A stretch of 64,000 nt of DNA from Hydrogenophaga palleronii NBRC 102513. Its GTDB lineage: Bacteria > Pseudomonadota > Gammaproteobacteria > Burkholderiales > Burkholderiaceae_C. The DNA lies in NCBI RefSeq assembly GCF_001571225.1, contig NZ_BCTJ01000004.1, positions 1 to 64,000 on the forward strand, in the 5' to 3' direction. Shown one piece after another: positions 21,102 to 30,598 of this stretch (position 1 is its first letter; each line of letters opens with the position of its first letter). Below the pieces are notes generated by a model. That model was not told the origin of the DNA, did no database searches, and worked only from the letters and a program-made list of their open reading frames with translations. The position numbers and the translations under genes are program-made.

Positions 21102-22000
21102 CTGGCTAAATCTTCTTCTGGCTGGGCGCGCAAGCGTTCTGCAAAACGCTCGAATGGAAAATCCGCTCTAGGTTGTGCCAAACGGAGCAGGTATGTTGTG
21201 AGCACCGCATCTTTTGATGCAAGTGGGCGGGCTACGATGTCTGGATGGCGGCAAACTGAAGTCCTGACCGAAGAGGTAAATCCGACCCCGTAGCCAGCTG
21301 CGACGAGGGTTAGCATCATCTCAGGGGAGGCTACGTGTTCGACTACGGCCGGACTGCGATCTGCCAAGCCGAGAATACGAGCGAGCTCGCGGCAGTAACC
21401 ACTGCATAGTTGTGGGTCGATCATGATCAGTGGAAACCTAACCAATTCATCCAGGGGGATTTCCTTATGAACAAGGAGTGGATGGCGTGAAGGCACTGCC
21501 GCTAGCACGGCCGCTCGCCACACGGGCTCGGCAATGATGTCTTCACCTACGTCATCGGTGTGTGCAAAGCCAAGGCTGAAGTCTTCTGATCGTAAGCCTC
21601 GCAGTTGCTCCAATAGCGGCACTTCAGTGACCCGTATGTCTATCTCCGGCTCTTCTTGACGGCAGCGCGTTAGGAAATCCGAAAAGCGTGGGTCAATTGC
21701 CCCATCTGAAATTGCAATTCGTAGACTACCTCGGCGCCCTTCAACAACGGATCTAACATTTTCTCGTGCTTGATCGAGCGTCGTAAAAATCCGCCGTACA
21801 TCTTGCAGAAATACGTTTCCAGCTTCCGTCAGTTTGGTTCCACGCCGGTCGCGATGAAACAGTAATGTGCCAAGTTCCTCTTCGAGTTCCTTAATCGTCC
21901 GTGACAGGGGTGATTGCTCGATGTGAAGGCGTTCGGCAGCTCTCGTGAAATGCAATTCTTCAGCAAGAACCACGAAGCAACGCAAGTGTCGTAATTCCAT
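21098..22000 (-). CDS. LysR-family transcriptional regulator
   Basis: A 300-residue regulator with a winged helix-turn-helix at residues 1-60 (RHLRCFVVLAEELHFTRAAE) and a full effector-binding domain. It lies 102 bases downstream of, and in the same direction as, the Old Yellow Enzyme gene at 22103, so read-through is possible. Its own target is not obvious; the neighbouring orphan effector domain is a relative. The last three bases of the gene overlap the end of the XRE gene on the other strand. Confidence 0.9.
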   Translation of the reverse strand: MELRHLRCFVVLAEELHFTRAAERLHIEQSPLSRTIKELEEELGTLLFHRDRRGTKLTEAGNVFLQDVRRIFTTLDQARENVRSVVEGRRGSLRIAISDGAIDPRFSDFLTRCRQEEPEIDIRVTEVPLLEQLRGLRSEDFSLGFAHTDDVGEDIIAEPVWRAAVLAAVPSRHPLLVHKEIPLDELVRFPLIMIDPQLCSGYCRELARILGLADRSPAVVEHVASPEMMLTLVAAGYGVGFTSSVRTSVCRHPDIVARPLASKDAVLTTYLLRLAQPRADFPFERFAERLRAQPEEDLAS

Positions 22001-22102
22001 TCATTAACGTCCTCTCGGAAAGCAGATTTACCCCCGCGTAAGCACCAGCGTCGAGAATGGGGTTCACTATGCAGTGAGAATGAGATCACTTAGGGTTATT
22101 AA

Positions 22103-23191
22103 TCACCACTTTTGCAGCCAGTAGGCATATGGCACTGGCAGCACGAGGGCTGGCTGGCTGATCTTCAATTCTCTTGCCGCTTGGAATGTCCAGTGAGGAT
22201 TAGCCAGCAGGCTGCGTGCGATGCACACGAGATCGAGCTTTGCTTCGCGGACGAACGCATCGGCCTCGCTGGCGCTGGTAATCAGCCAACTGGTGCTCAC
22301 GGGCAGATGGGTTTCGACGCGAATCCGCTCCGCGTAGGGCACCATGAAGTTGGGCGCCCAGGGGACCTGTTCCGCAGGTGTGGACAACGCGAGGCCGACG
22401 TCAACCAGATCGACGCCGGCCTCCTTGAGCCAGTGCACGACCTGGATGGCTTCGTCAGCCGATTGCGCCGCACCGTCGTCGAACTCGACCACACCCAGGC
22501 GTACCGTCAGCGGCAGATGTTCCGGCCAGACTTGGCGAACGGTAGCGACCGTTTCGATCAGGAAACGAGCGCGATTCACCAATGAGCCTCCGTACTCGTC
22601 GGTTCGAGCGTTCGCATGGAGGGACAGGAAGCTCTGCGCCAGGAAGCCATGCGCGAAATGAAGCTCCAGCCACTCGAAGCCTGCTTCAGCAGCGCGGCGG
22701 GCGGCATCGGCAAAATCCTGCTGAACCCGGTGGATGTCTTGCAACGTCATCGCGCGCGGGATGTTCGGCTCGCTCGGCATGTAGGGCAGCGCGCTGGGGG
22801 CTATCGGCTCCCAGGCGCGGGGATCGTTCTTGGGCAGTGGCTTGCCGTTCTCCCACGGTGGCGTGCAACCAGCCTTGCGGCCAGCGTGCCCAAGCTGAAT
22901 TCCTGGCACAGCGCCACCTTCCTTGATCCCCTGCACGATGCGCTTGAAGCCATCGACATGCGCATCGGCCCACAGACCGGCGTCGCCTGGCGTGATGCGG
23001 CCTTCTGCCGAAACAGCGGTGGCCTCGACCACCAGAAGGCCCACGCCGCCCCGTGCAAGCATCGGGTAGTGAACGTGGTGCCAGTCATTCACAAAGCCGT
23101 CGACAGCTTGGTACTGGCACATCGGCGAGGCGACGATGCGATTGCGCAACGTGATGCCTTTGAGCTGGTAGGAAGAAAAAAGCGATGACAT
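22103..23191 (-). CDS. NADH:flavin oxidoreductase, Old Yellow Enzyme (YqjM/XenA-like)
   Basis: A 362-residue FMN-dependent ene-reductase. The start 'LRNRIVASPMCQYQA' carries the cysteine typical of the thermophilic-like/YqjM branch, and 'LHFAHGFLAQSFLS' contains the substrate-binding histidine. Such enzymes reduce activated C=C bonds, quinones and nitro compounds with NAD(P)H. A GGAG lies six bases before the ATG. It is divergent from the AraC regulator at 23371, with 179 bases between them, so AraC control is likely. Confidence 0.92.
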   Translation of the reverse strand: MSSLFSSYQLKGITLRNRIVASPMCQYQAVDGFVNDWHHVHYPMLARGGVGLLVVEATAVSAEGRITPGDAGLWADAHVDGFKRIVQGIKEGGAVPGIQLGHAGRKAGCTPPWENGKPLPKNDPRAWEPIAPSALPYMPSEPNIPRAMTLQDIHRVQQDFADAARRAAEAGFEWLELHFAHGFLAQSFLSLHANARTDEYGGSLVNRARFLIETVATVRQVWPEHLPLTVRLGVVEFDDGAAQSADEAIQVVHWLKEAGVDLVDVGLALSTPAEQVPWAPNFMVPYAERIRVETHLPVSTSWLITSASEADAFVREAKLDLVCIARSLLANPHWTFQAARELKISQPALVLPVPYAYWLQKW

Positions 23192-23370
23192 CAGGCGCTC
23201 CAGCGGAGAGTTGTGACCACTGCAACAGTTTCGCTGAATTGTCCGGTTAGCACTTGCTGGATATGGAGGGATGATTGCCTAAAATGATTAATGTGAGGAT
23301 GAAAATGAAATGTGTAATGGCCTGTAGTGATATGCTGAAACCTGTTTGATCAAAGTGAGGAGACCCAGTC

Positions 23371-24285
23371 ATGCAGAAGAATGGAGGTCCGCAGGCTAGC
23401 GAATTACCTACCGAAAATGCTTTGGCTCGCGCAGTCGCTGGGTTTGCTCGAACCGATGGTGACCACGCGACTTCAATACCTGGGCTGACATTGCATCGCC
23501 GCAACGCAATCACGCAGCCGCTGCACTGCATCTATGGTTTGGGTCTTGGCGTTGTTCTTCAGGGTGCCAAGCAGGTGACGCTTCGCGAACAGGTGGTCGG
23601 TTACCAGCAGGGCCAGTCGATGCTTACTACCATTGATCTTCCTGTTCTGGCGCGCGTCACCCAGGCCAGCATGCGGGATCCTTTTCTCGGTCTCATGTTG
23701 ACTTTGGATGTTCGATCCCTCATGCAGATCGCGTCCGAAATGGAATTGCCACTGCCTGAGAAGACGTGTTCTTGCCAACCCGTCACTATCGAGAAGCTCG
23801 ACACCGCGTTGGCCGATGCTCTGATCCGGTTGGTGAACCTGTTGGACGAGCCCGCCCTGGTGTCCAAGCTGGCACCGCTGATTCAGCAGGAAATCACGAT
23901 CCGACTGCTGACAGGCTCCCACGGACCGCAGTTGCGGCATTTGGTCACTGCAGGTGCGCCTGGTCAGAAAATTGCCAAGGCGGTCAGTTGGCTCAAGCAG
24001 CACTTTACCGAACCGTTGCACGTCGACGAACTGGCGGAGCGCTCACGCATGAGCCCGTCAACTTTTCGACAGCATTTCCGCTCCATCACCGGTATGAGCC
24101 CATTGCAGTTCCAGAAGCAGTTGCGTCTTCAGGAAGCGCGGCAACTGATGCTCAACCAGAACCTCGACGCCAGTCATGCCGGTGGACTCGTCGGATATGA
24201 AAGTGCCTCACAGTTCAACCGCGAGTACAGCCGCCTGTTCGGTGCTCCACCTCAGCGCGATGTCAAACGCATGAGAATGAATTGA
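23371..24285 (+). CDS. AraC-family regulator (AraC_N / YqhC-like architecture)
   Basis: A 304-residue regulator with an N-terminal AraC_N-type domain ('PLHCIYGLGLGVVLQGAKQV') and two C-terminal helix-turn-helix motifs (HVDELAERSRMSPSTFRQHF and the following QEARQLML region). A strong ribosome site (GTGAGGAG) precedes the ATG. The architecture is that of E. coli YqhC, which senses aldehydes and activates an alcohol dehydrogenase and an aldo/keto reductase. That similarity plus the divergent ene-reductase suggests electrophile-responsive control, which is inference. Confidence 0.9.
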   Translation: MQKNGGPQASELPTENALARAVAGFARTDGDHATSIPGLTLHRRNAITQPLHCIYGLGLGVVLQGAKQVTLREQVVGYQQGQSMLTTIDLPVLARVTQASMRDPFLGLMLTLDVRSLMQIASEMELPLPEKTCSCQPVTIEKLDTALADALIRLVNLLDEPALVSKLAPLIQQEITIRLLTGSHGPQLRHLVTAGAPGQKIAKAVSWLKQHFTEPLHVDELAERSRMSPSTFRQHFRSITGMSPLQFQKQLRLQEARQLMLNQNLDASHAGGLVGYESASQFNREYSRLFGAPPQRDVKRMRMN

Positions 24286-24463
24286 GTGGGGTCGGCGGTC
24301 CCGTCGCGTCGGTGGCGTAATGACCATCGCTCATGCTTGCGTGCTGCGAAATGGACTGAGCACGGAGAACAAGATTTAACTGAGCAACAGGAATCTACTC
24401 GCTCTAGCGGGCATGCGTGCCGGCGGGCGTTACGCCATGCTCAATAACGACATTTAGGCCGGT

Positions 24464-24877
24464 TCACCGTCTGCGGGCTTGCTCACGAATCCGCGCCAAC
24501 GCCTCATTGAAGCCATCCGGGGTGACGCTGGAGCCGGCGAGCTTGCTGATTTGCACGTCGGCGATGGGCCTGCCCTTCACCAGCGCCGGCACGGCTTCTG
24601 CAAAGCGGCGCTGGTAGTCGAGCGACGTCGGGTCTGTGGCATGGGTGCGAACCGAGACGGCCTGGATACGGTCCGCTGCGAGCGTTAGCGTTACCGTGAG
24701 CCTTGATGGCAGGCCGCCGTACAGGCCTTCAGCGGTGTAGGTGCCGTTCCGATAGCTGGCTTCTTCTTTCCGGCCCGACACAGGTGCCGCGCCTTCGGCC
24801 CCTGCCAACGCCTCGCCACACGCCGCAAGCAGGGTTGCTGCGATGGCAAGCGCTCGCGCGATGGATCTGTGGATCAT
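24464..24877 (-). CDS. FMN-binding domain lipoprotein
   Basis: A 137-residue protein with a lipoprotein-type signal (LLAAC, Cys at about residue 19) and an FMN_bind domain ('NGTYTAEGLYGGLPSRLTV' to the C-terminus). The covalent FMN acceptor threonine should be in 'LAGSSVTPDGF'. The ATG at 24877 is chosen because AGGAGG lies right before the ATG at 24883 but six bases before this one. It follows apbE, whose product attaches FMN to such domains. A periplasmic one-electron carrier is expected. Confidence 0.8.
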   Translation of the reverse strand: MIHRSIARALAIAATLLAACGEALAGAEGAAPVSGRKEEASYRNGTYTAEGLYGGLPSRLTVTLTLAADRIQAVSVRTHATDPTSLDYQRRFAEAVPALVKGRPIADVQISKLAGSSVTPDGFNEALARIREQARRR

Positions 24878-24893
24878 GGACATCCTCCTGGCA

Positions 24894-25793
24894 TCAGATA
24901 AAAACCTCACCTTCGAACCCCGCTGACCATTCGGCACGCCCGTCGGAGAACAGCCTGACGAACTCGAACGGGCCTGTGGCCGCCAGGCGTGAGGGTTCGA
25001 CAAAGAAAAGCGCCGTGGCTAGACCGTCCGCGGTCATTGCGTTGTCCGCCACGACCCATGTGGCCATGACGTGCTGGGCTGGCACACCGGTGCGCGCGTC
25101 GAGGATGTGGTGCACGCCTTCGCCCCATCGCCGCCGGTTCGTAGCGGACGCGCAGAGCGCACGCCCCTCGAGATTGGCGAGCCCGATGACGTGACCGGGC
25201 TGGCGAGGATCCTCCAGGCCGACCGCGAGTGCGCTGTCGCCGGCCTGCAGGAGGTCGCCGCTCGCATCGATAAGGTGATCCGAAAGACCCGCACCACGGA
25301 GCAGATCGCCGATCAGATCGATCAGCAGTCCCTTGCCGGCGGCGCCGACATCGATCACGAGCGGCCCATGGCAGGTCAGCACGCAGCCCTGGCGCGACAC
25401 GTCGTGCGTCCAGCGGGGTCGCCGATAGGCTGCGCGTTCGGTCATCGGGACCGGAACGAGACTGTAGTGGCGGTCATAGCCGAGCATCTCCAGGTCGCGG
25501 CCAACGAGCGGATCGACCGCGCCCGCCGTCGCTGCATGAAGACCGTCGTAAAGGTCGAACAGACGGCTGGCCTCTTCCGGAAAGAGGAAGCGCCCACCAC
25601 GTTCCGCGCGCGCGATCTCGCTGACCAGCGAGTCCTCCCGGAACCGGGACCAGGTCGCATCGAATGCCTCGGCACGGGCCAGAATGGATTGACGCAAGGG
25701 CGGGGCGATCGACCGCGGCGCCTCGATCGCCCAGCGCGTGCCGATCGCGTCGAAGACGAACCGGTCGGGGATGGTGGTCCCCGAGGCGATCAT
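24894..25793 (-). CDS. apbE: FAD:protein FMN transferase (ApbE family)
   Basis: A 299-residue ApbE-family flavin transferase. Visible blocks are 'FDATWSRFREDSLVSEI' (substrate-contact region), 'GPLVIDVGAAGKGLLIDLI' (flavin/metal site) and 'NAMTADGLATALFF' near the C-terminus. It moves FMN from FAD onto a Thr/Ser of partner proteins in the periplasm. The obvious partner is the FMN_bind lipoprotein just downstream. The start overlaps the upstream SDR stop (ATGA), so translation is coupled. No clear signal peptide is seen, so its site of action is uncertain. Confidence 0.9.
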   Translation of the reverse strand: MIASGTTIPDRFVFDAIGTRWAIEAPRSIAPPLRQSILARAEAFDATWSRFREDSLVSEIARAERGGRFLFPEEASRLFDLYDGLHAATAGAVDPLVGRDLEMLGYDRHYSLVPVPMTERAAYRRPRWTHDVSRQGCVLTCHGPLVIDVGAAGKGLLIDLIGDLLRGAGLSDHLIDASGDLLQAGDSALAVGLEDPRQPGHVIGLANLEGRALCASATNRRRWGEGVHHILDARTGVPAQHVMATWVVADNAMTADGLATALFFVEPSRLAATGPFEFVRLFSDGRAEWSAGFEGEVFI

Positions 25794-26644
25794 TGATGCG
25801 GGTAGTCCGCGGCGACACTCATCGTGCGCACCTGTTCGAGCTGAGCCAGCCGGCCGCGGCGATCGGCCAGCACCGCGTCGTACCCCCATGCACCCAGTGG
25901 CAGGTGCCGCGGCGGCGTTGCCATCTGGGCGAGTTCGATCATCACTTGGGCCGCGCGTGCCGGGTCGCCAGCCTGGGTGCCGCTCGCTGCCTTGGTGGAA
26001 TTCAGCCGCTTGCCAGCGATTTCTGCGTAGTCGGCAATGCGCGTTGGGGTCTGGCGAAGCGAGCGGCCCGCCCAATCGGTGCGGAACGGACCGGGTTCGA
26101 TGCAGGTGACGCCAATGCCCAGCGGCTCAACTTCGGCCCGCAGTGCATCCGAAAAGCCTTCCACGGCATGTTTGGAGGCCGCGTAGTAGCCCGAACCGGG
26201 ATACCCGATCAGTCCCGCCACCGACGTGATGTTGAGGACGCGCCCACTGCGTTGCGCGCGCATGACGGGCAGCACCGCGCGGGTGACGGCGAACAGGCCG
26301 AAAACATTGGCGTCGAACTGGGCGCGGATCTCCGCCTCGACGCCTTCCTCTACGGAGCTTTGGTAGCCATAGCCTGCGTTGTTGACGAGCACGTCGATCC
26401 GGCCGAATCGCGCCTGGGCTGCGGCGACGGCAGCGTCAATCTGATCGTTGCGGGTGACGTCAAGATCGAGAAGGAGAACGCGATCCTCGGCGCCTGCGGC
26501 GAGGTCCGCGAGCCGCTTCCTGTCCCGTGCTGTCGCGACCAACCGCCAGCCTTGGTCGACGATGCGTCGGGCAAGCGCGCGTCCCAACCCGGTCGAGCAG
26601 CCGGTGACGAACCAAACGGGTTTGTCGTGCGTGTCATTGGTCAT
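25790..26644 (-). CDS. Short-chain dehydrogenase/reductase
   Basis: A 284-residue classical SDR. The cofactor motif is TGCSTGLG at the N-terminus with 'ATARDRKRL' (basic residues suggest NADPH). The structural NNAG and the catalytic Ser and Tyr-x3-Lys (YYAASK) are in order. It is in the leftward operon 30,158 to 24,464 and overlaps apbE by four bases. Relatives are often annotated as oxidoreductases of unknown substrate. Confidence 0.9.
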   Translation of the reverse strand: MTNDTHDKPVWFVTGCSTGLGRALARRIVDQGWRLVATARDRKRLADLAAGAEDRVLLLDLDVTRNDQIDAAVAAAQARFGRIDVLVNNAGYGYQSSVEEGVEAEIRAQFDANVFGLFAVTRAVLPVMRAQRSGRVLNITSVAGLIGYPGSGYYAASKHAVEGFSDALRAEVEPLGIGVTCIEPGPFRTDWAGRSLRQTPTRIADYAEIAGKRLNSTKAASGTQAGDPARAAQVMIELAQMATPPRHLPLGAWGYDAVLADRRGRLAQLEQVRTMSVAADYPHQ

Positions 26645-26698
26645 GATTCATGTCTCTCCTGGCTGTCCCGGCTATCCCGGCGGGGCATTGGCCGATGC

Positions 26699-27748
26699 TT
26701 ACTGGTGTGAGAAAAGCGACGGCGCTTTGGCGAACCCCGCGGTGCGGAATACGGTTGCGCCACGCGTCTCATCGCCATCGCTGGCAACGAGATAGATTTC
26801 GTTCGTGCCTGGCTTGAACGCCATGCTGGTCGTGAGGAGGAAGCGCCCATCGTCCCGCCCGGGGACCAGGATCTGACCAATGGGCAAACCATTGCGATTG
26901 AAGACGAGGATGCGGCCTTGCTGGAAGATGGCTGCATAGACGTTGCCATCGGCATCCACACGCAGGCCATCCGGCGCGGGTCCCGTGAAGTGGTACGCGA
27001 TCGCCGTGCCCACAGGCGCGACCGTCGTGGCGCTGGCCAGGGTGACGCGGTGCAGGATATTTCGCGAGTACTCGGTGACCCACAACGTTTTTCCATCCGG
27101 CGAGAGTGCAACGCCATTCGCAGCCGCGAGGTTTCGCAGGATGGGCGTGATGCGCCCATCGGGAGCCGCGTAGTAGACGCCCCCGGTGGGTTCGGTGGAA
27201 CTGCCCTTGAGATCCGAAAAGTAGAAACCGCCCGCGCTGTCGAAGACGAGATCGTCCGGGAAGTAGCCTGCACTGGGCGCCACAATCTCCTTGCGACCGC
27301 TGCCATCGGCGCTGAACGCCACGATGCTGCCGCCCGTCGCCATGTCTCCGACCTCGGCGACGAACAGGCGTCCGTCCTTGTGAATGGCGAGGCCCGTCGG
27401 AGTGATGGCGTTCTTGTTCTTGTCCACTGCGGTCGTGATCGACTTGTCCGGAGCGACCTTGAGCACCCGGCCGCTGAACATGTCCACGAACAGCAGGTTG
27501 CCGGCCCTGTCGAAGACCGCGCCCTCCAGAAAAAGGCGTTGATCGGCCAATGCCAGCCACGGCTCGGCCGTCACCGTCTGTAGAGCGGCTTCGGAAGGCG
27601 GTATCGGGACAGGCGCCCGGTTCGCCGCGGTGTAGACAAGCGCGGCCTTCTCTTGTGGAGCGGGACTCTGCTGGGCGTAGATGACGCCGCACAGGAAGAG
27701 CGACAGGGTCGCGGCGACGGCAGAGATCTGCCTCTGATAAAGCTTCAT
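26699..27748 (-). CDS. Exported SMP-30/gluconolactonase-like beta-propeller protein
   Basis: A 349-residue protein with a Sec signal (residues 1-25, ending VIYAQQ) and a six-bladed propeller of the SMP-30/gluconolactonase/LRE-like family. Blade motifs include 'GNLLFVDMFSGRVLKV' and 'DGNVYAAIFQQGRILVF'. Such proteins are metal-dependent lactonases or related hydrolases. It sits in the same leftward operon as the SDR and the aldo/keto reductase. A periplasmic lactone or organophosphate-like ester substrate is possible but not shown. Confidence 0.85.
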   Translation of the reverse strand: MKLYQRQISAVAATLSLFLCGVIYAQQSPAPQEKAALVYTAANRAPVPIPPSEAALQTVTAEPWLALADQRLFLEGAVFDRAGNLLFVDMFSGRVLKVAPDKSITTAVDKNKNAITPTGLAIHKDGRLFVAEVGDMATGGSIVAFSADGSGRKEIVAPSAGYFPDDLVFDSAGGFYFSDLKGSSTEPTGGVYYAAPDGRITPILRNLAAANGVALSPDGKTLWVTEYSRNILHRVTLASATTVAPVGTAIAYHFTGPAPDGLRVDADGNVYAAIFQQGRILVFNRNGLPIGQILVPGRDDGRFLLTTSMAFKPGTNEIYLVASDGDETRGATVFRTAGFAKAPSLFSHQ

Positions 27749-27815
27749 CCAACAGTTTCCCTGTGTTTTTTCGAGTGGGGGTCAGGCACGTGTCGTGGCG
27801 ACCTGATTGAGCAGC

Positions 27816-28991
<1,176 letters not shown>

Positions 28992-29060
28992 TCAATCCTC
29001 CTTGTACTGCATGCGGAAATCCGTACAACGACCGCTGCCAAAGCGGCGCGGGGTCAGGCT

Positions 29061-30158
29061 TTAAGCCAGGGTGCGGCGGAAGAACGCATCGAGTTTTTCG
29101 ACAGCGGGCGTCACGTACTGCGGCTTGTCGTACATGTCGATGTGCGTGGCTCCTGGAACCAGGAAGAGCTCTTTAGGCTCATTCGCCTTCTTGATCGCGT
29201 TCTCGCTGGTGTACAGGCTGTCCGCATTGGCGCCAGCAATCATCAGAATGGGCCGTGGCGCGATCGTCTCAATCTGATCGAAGGCGAAGAACGCCATCTG
29301 CGCAGGAAGCGAGGAGAACACCGCGCGCGTGGGTGCATTGGGGTGCTGGCCCCGAGCCGTCTTGTAGTACTCGTAACCTTCGCGGTACATGACGGGCGTG
29401 CTTGCCGTGAAGTCCTTGGTGGATTCCGGCACCGTAGGCACGAGGCGGATGGGCTCGCCGCGAGCCTCGCGGCTACGCTGCGCCACCGCGTCCTGCAGCA
29501 GCTTCATGCGTTCCTCGTAGCTGCGGTTGTTGGCCAGACCGCTGCGACGGAGATCGCCGATGTCGGCGGCACTGACGGTGGCCACCGCCCGGATACGCAG
29601 TTCCGTCTGGGCCGCATTCACGACATAACCGCCGCCACCGCAAATGCCCAGGGACCCAATGCGGTTGGCATCCACCTGCGGGTGGGTGCTCAGAAAGTCG
29701 ATCGAGCTGCTGATGTCGTCTACGCGCGCGGTGGGGAGTTCCATCAGGCGGGGCAGGCCACCACTGTCGCCTTGATACGAAGCGTCATAGGCCAGAGTGA
29801 TGAAGCCCTGTTCAGCCAGACGCAAGGCATACAGACCCGATGTCTGTTCCTTGACCCCGCCAATCGGATGCGTCACGACGATCGCCGGATACTTCTTGGC
29901 GGGGTCGAAGTTGGCGGGCTTAAACAGGTTAGCCGCGATCTGGGTCTGCGTATTCCTGTTCGGATAGCTGACCCGCTCGACCACAACGCCTTTGATGTCA
30001 GGGTGGCCAATCACAGCCAGTCCCGACGGCGCAGTGGCTTGCGCTGCGGCAGGAACCGAGGCCAGCAAGCCTGATCCTGCCACCACGACACCGCCCATGG
30101 CGATTGCTGTTGTGCCCAGGAACTTGCGGCGGTGCGCATTGATTTCGATATTGTCCAT
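29061..30158 (-). CDS. Dienelactone-hydrolase-like alpha/beta hydrolase with Tat-type signal
   Basis: A 365-residue alpha/beta hydrolase. The N-terminus carries a Tat-like signal (HRRKFLG, then hydrophobic to PAAAQA). The nucleophile elbow LGICGGGG contains Cys in the serine position, as in dienelactone hydrolases. The acid and base are probably in 'GANADSLY' and 'GATHIDMY'. AAGGGG seven bases upstream supports the ATG at 30158. It is the first gene of the leftward operon to 24,464. It should hydrolyse esters or lactones outside the cytoplasm; substrate unknown. Confidence 0.82.
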   Translation of the reverse strand: MDNIEINAHRRKFLGTTAIAMGGVVVAGSGLLASVPAAAQATAPSGLAVIGHPDIKGVVVERVSYPNRNTQTQIAANLFKPANFDPAKKYPAIVVTHPIGGVKEQTSGLYALRLAEQGFITLAYDASYQGDSGGLPRLMELPTARVDDISSSIDFLSTHPQVDANRIGSLGICGGGGYVVNAAQTELRIRAVATVSAADIGDLRRSGLANNRSYEERMKLLQDAVAQRSREARGEPIRLVPTVPESTKDFTASTPVMYREGYEYYKTARGQHPNAPTRAVFSSLPAQMAFFAFDQIETIAPRPILMIAGANADSLYTSENAIKKANEPKELFLVPGATHIDMYDKPQYVTPAVEKLDAFFRRTLA

Positions 30159-30598
30159 TGCTGGCCCCTTAATCAAGGATAGAGAAAGAATGTGGCTCAT
30201 AGGAGCGTTGCGCACCTTGACCGTGAGGCGCTTGTGCAGCTCGAATCCATTGGAAGGGATCCGGGATTACGAAGTGCCAGTCAACCCAGTTGCGCAGGCA
30301 TGCGCGTACGGACGTCGACATCTGGGATGAACATGAAGACCGAGCTTCAATCCTCTCCCGCGGAGGCCGCCGTAAAAGAAGGCGCGCACGACTACTTGAC
30401 AGCTTACGGCGGAGTCTTCTCCCGCGATTGCACGATCTGCCGGATTGGTTGCCCGATGCGATGAGAAAATGCCAGGTTCGATAGCACAAAACGACAGGGC
30501 ACCACCTTTTTTGGAAAAGTCGCTCACCCAAAGGCCAATCGGAAGCATGGGCGGCGTTGCCCCTGAGATCCGAGCTGCCCACGGTTGATGTCGAACGC
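30159..30598. other. Gene-free stretch upstream of the hydrolase operon
   Basis: These 440 bases lie between two leftward genes. Several short open frames exist on both strands but none has a convincing start, domain or ribosome site. The promoter of the 30,158-24,464 operon should lie at the left side. Remains of a lost gene cannot be excluded. Confidence 0.5.

Larger units (their letters stand above)
19982..22115. repeat. Imperfect 18-base direct repeats bounding the regulator patch
   Basis: ATTAATCATCACTTTCGC at 19982-19999 and ATTAATCACCACTTTTGC at 22098-22115 match at 16 of 18 positions. Both cover the 3' ends of leftward genes. They bracket the orphan LysR domain, XRE and LysR genes. 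They may be traces of how the patch was inserted, or chance. Confidence 0.35.

Noticed and set aside
30192-30464. A 90-codon rightward open frame in the 440-base gap
   Set aside because: No ribosome site, no domain, and it would overlap the expected promoter of the hydrolase operon.
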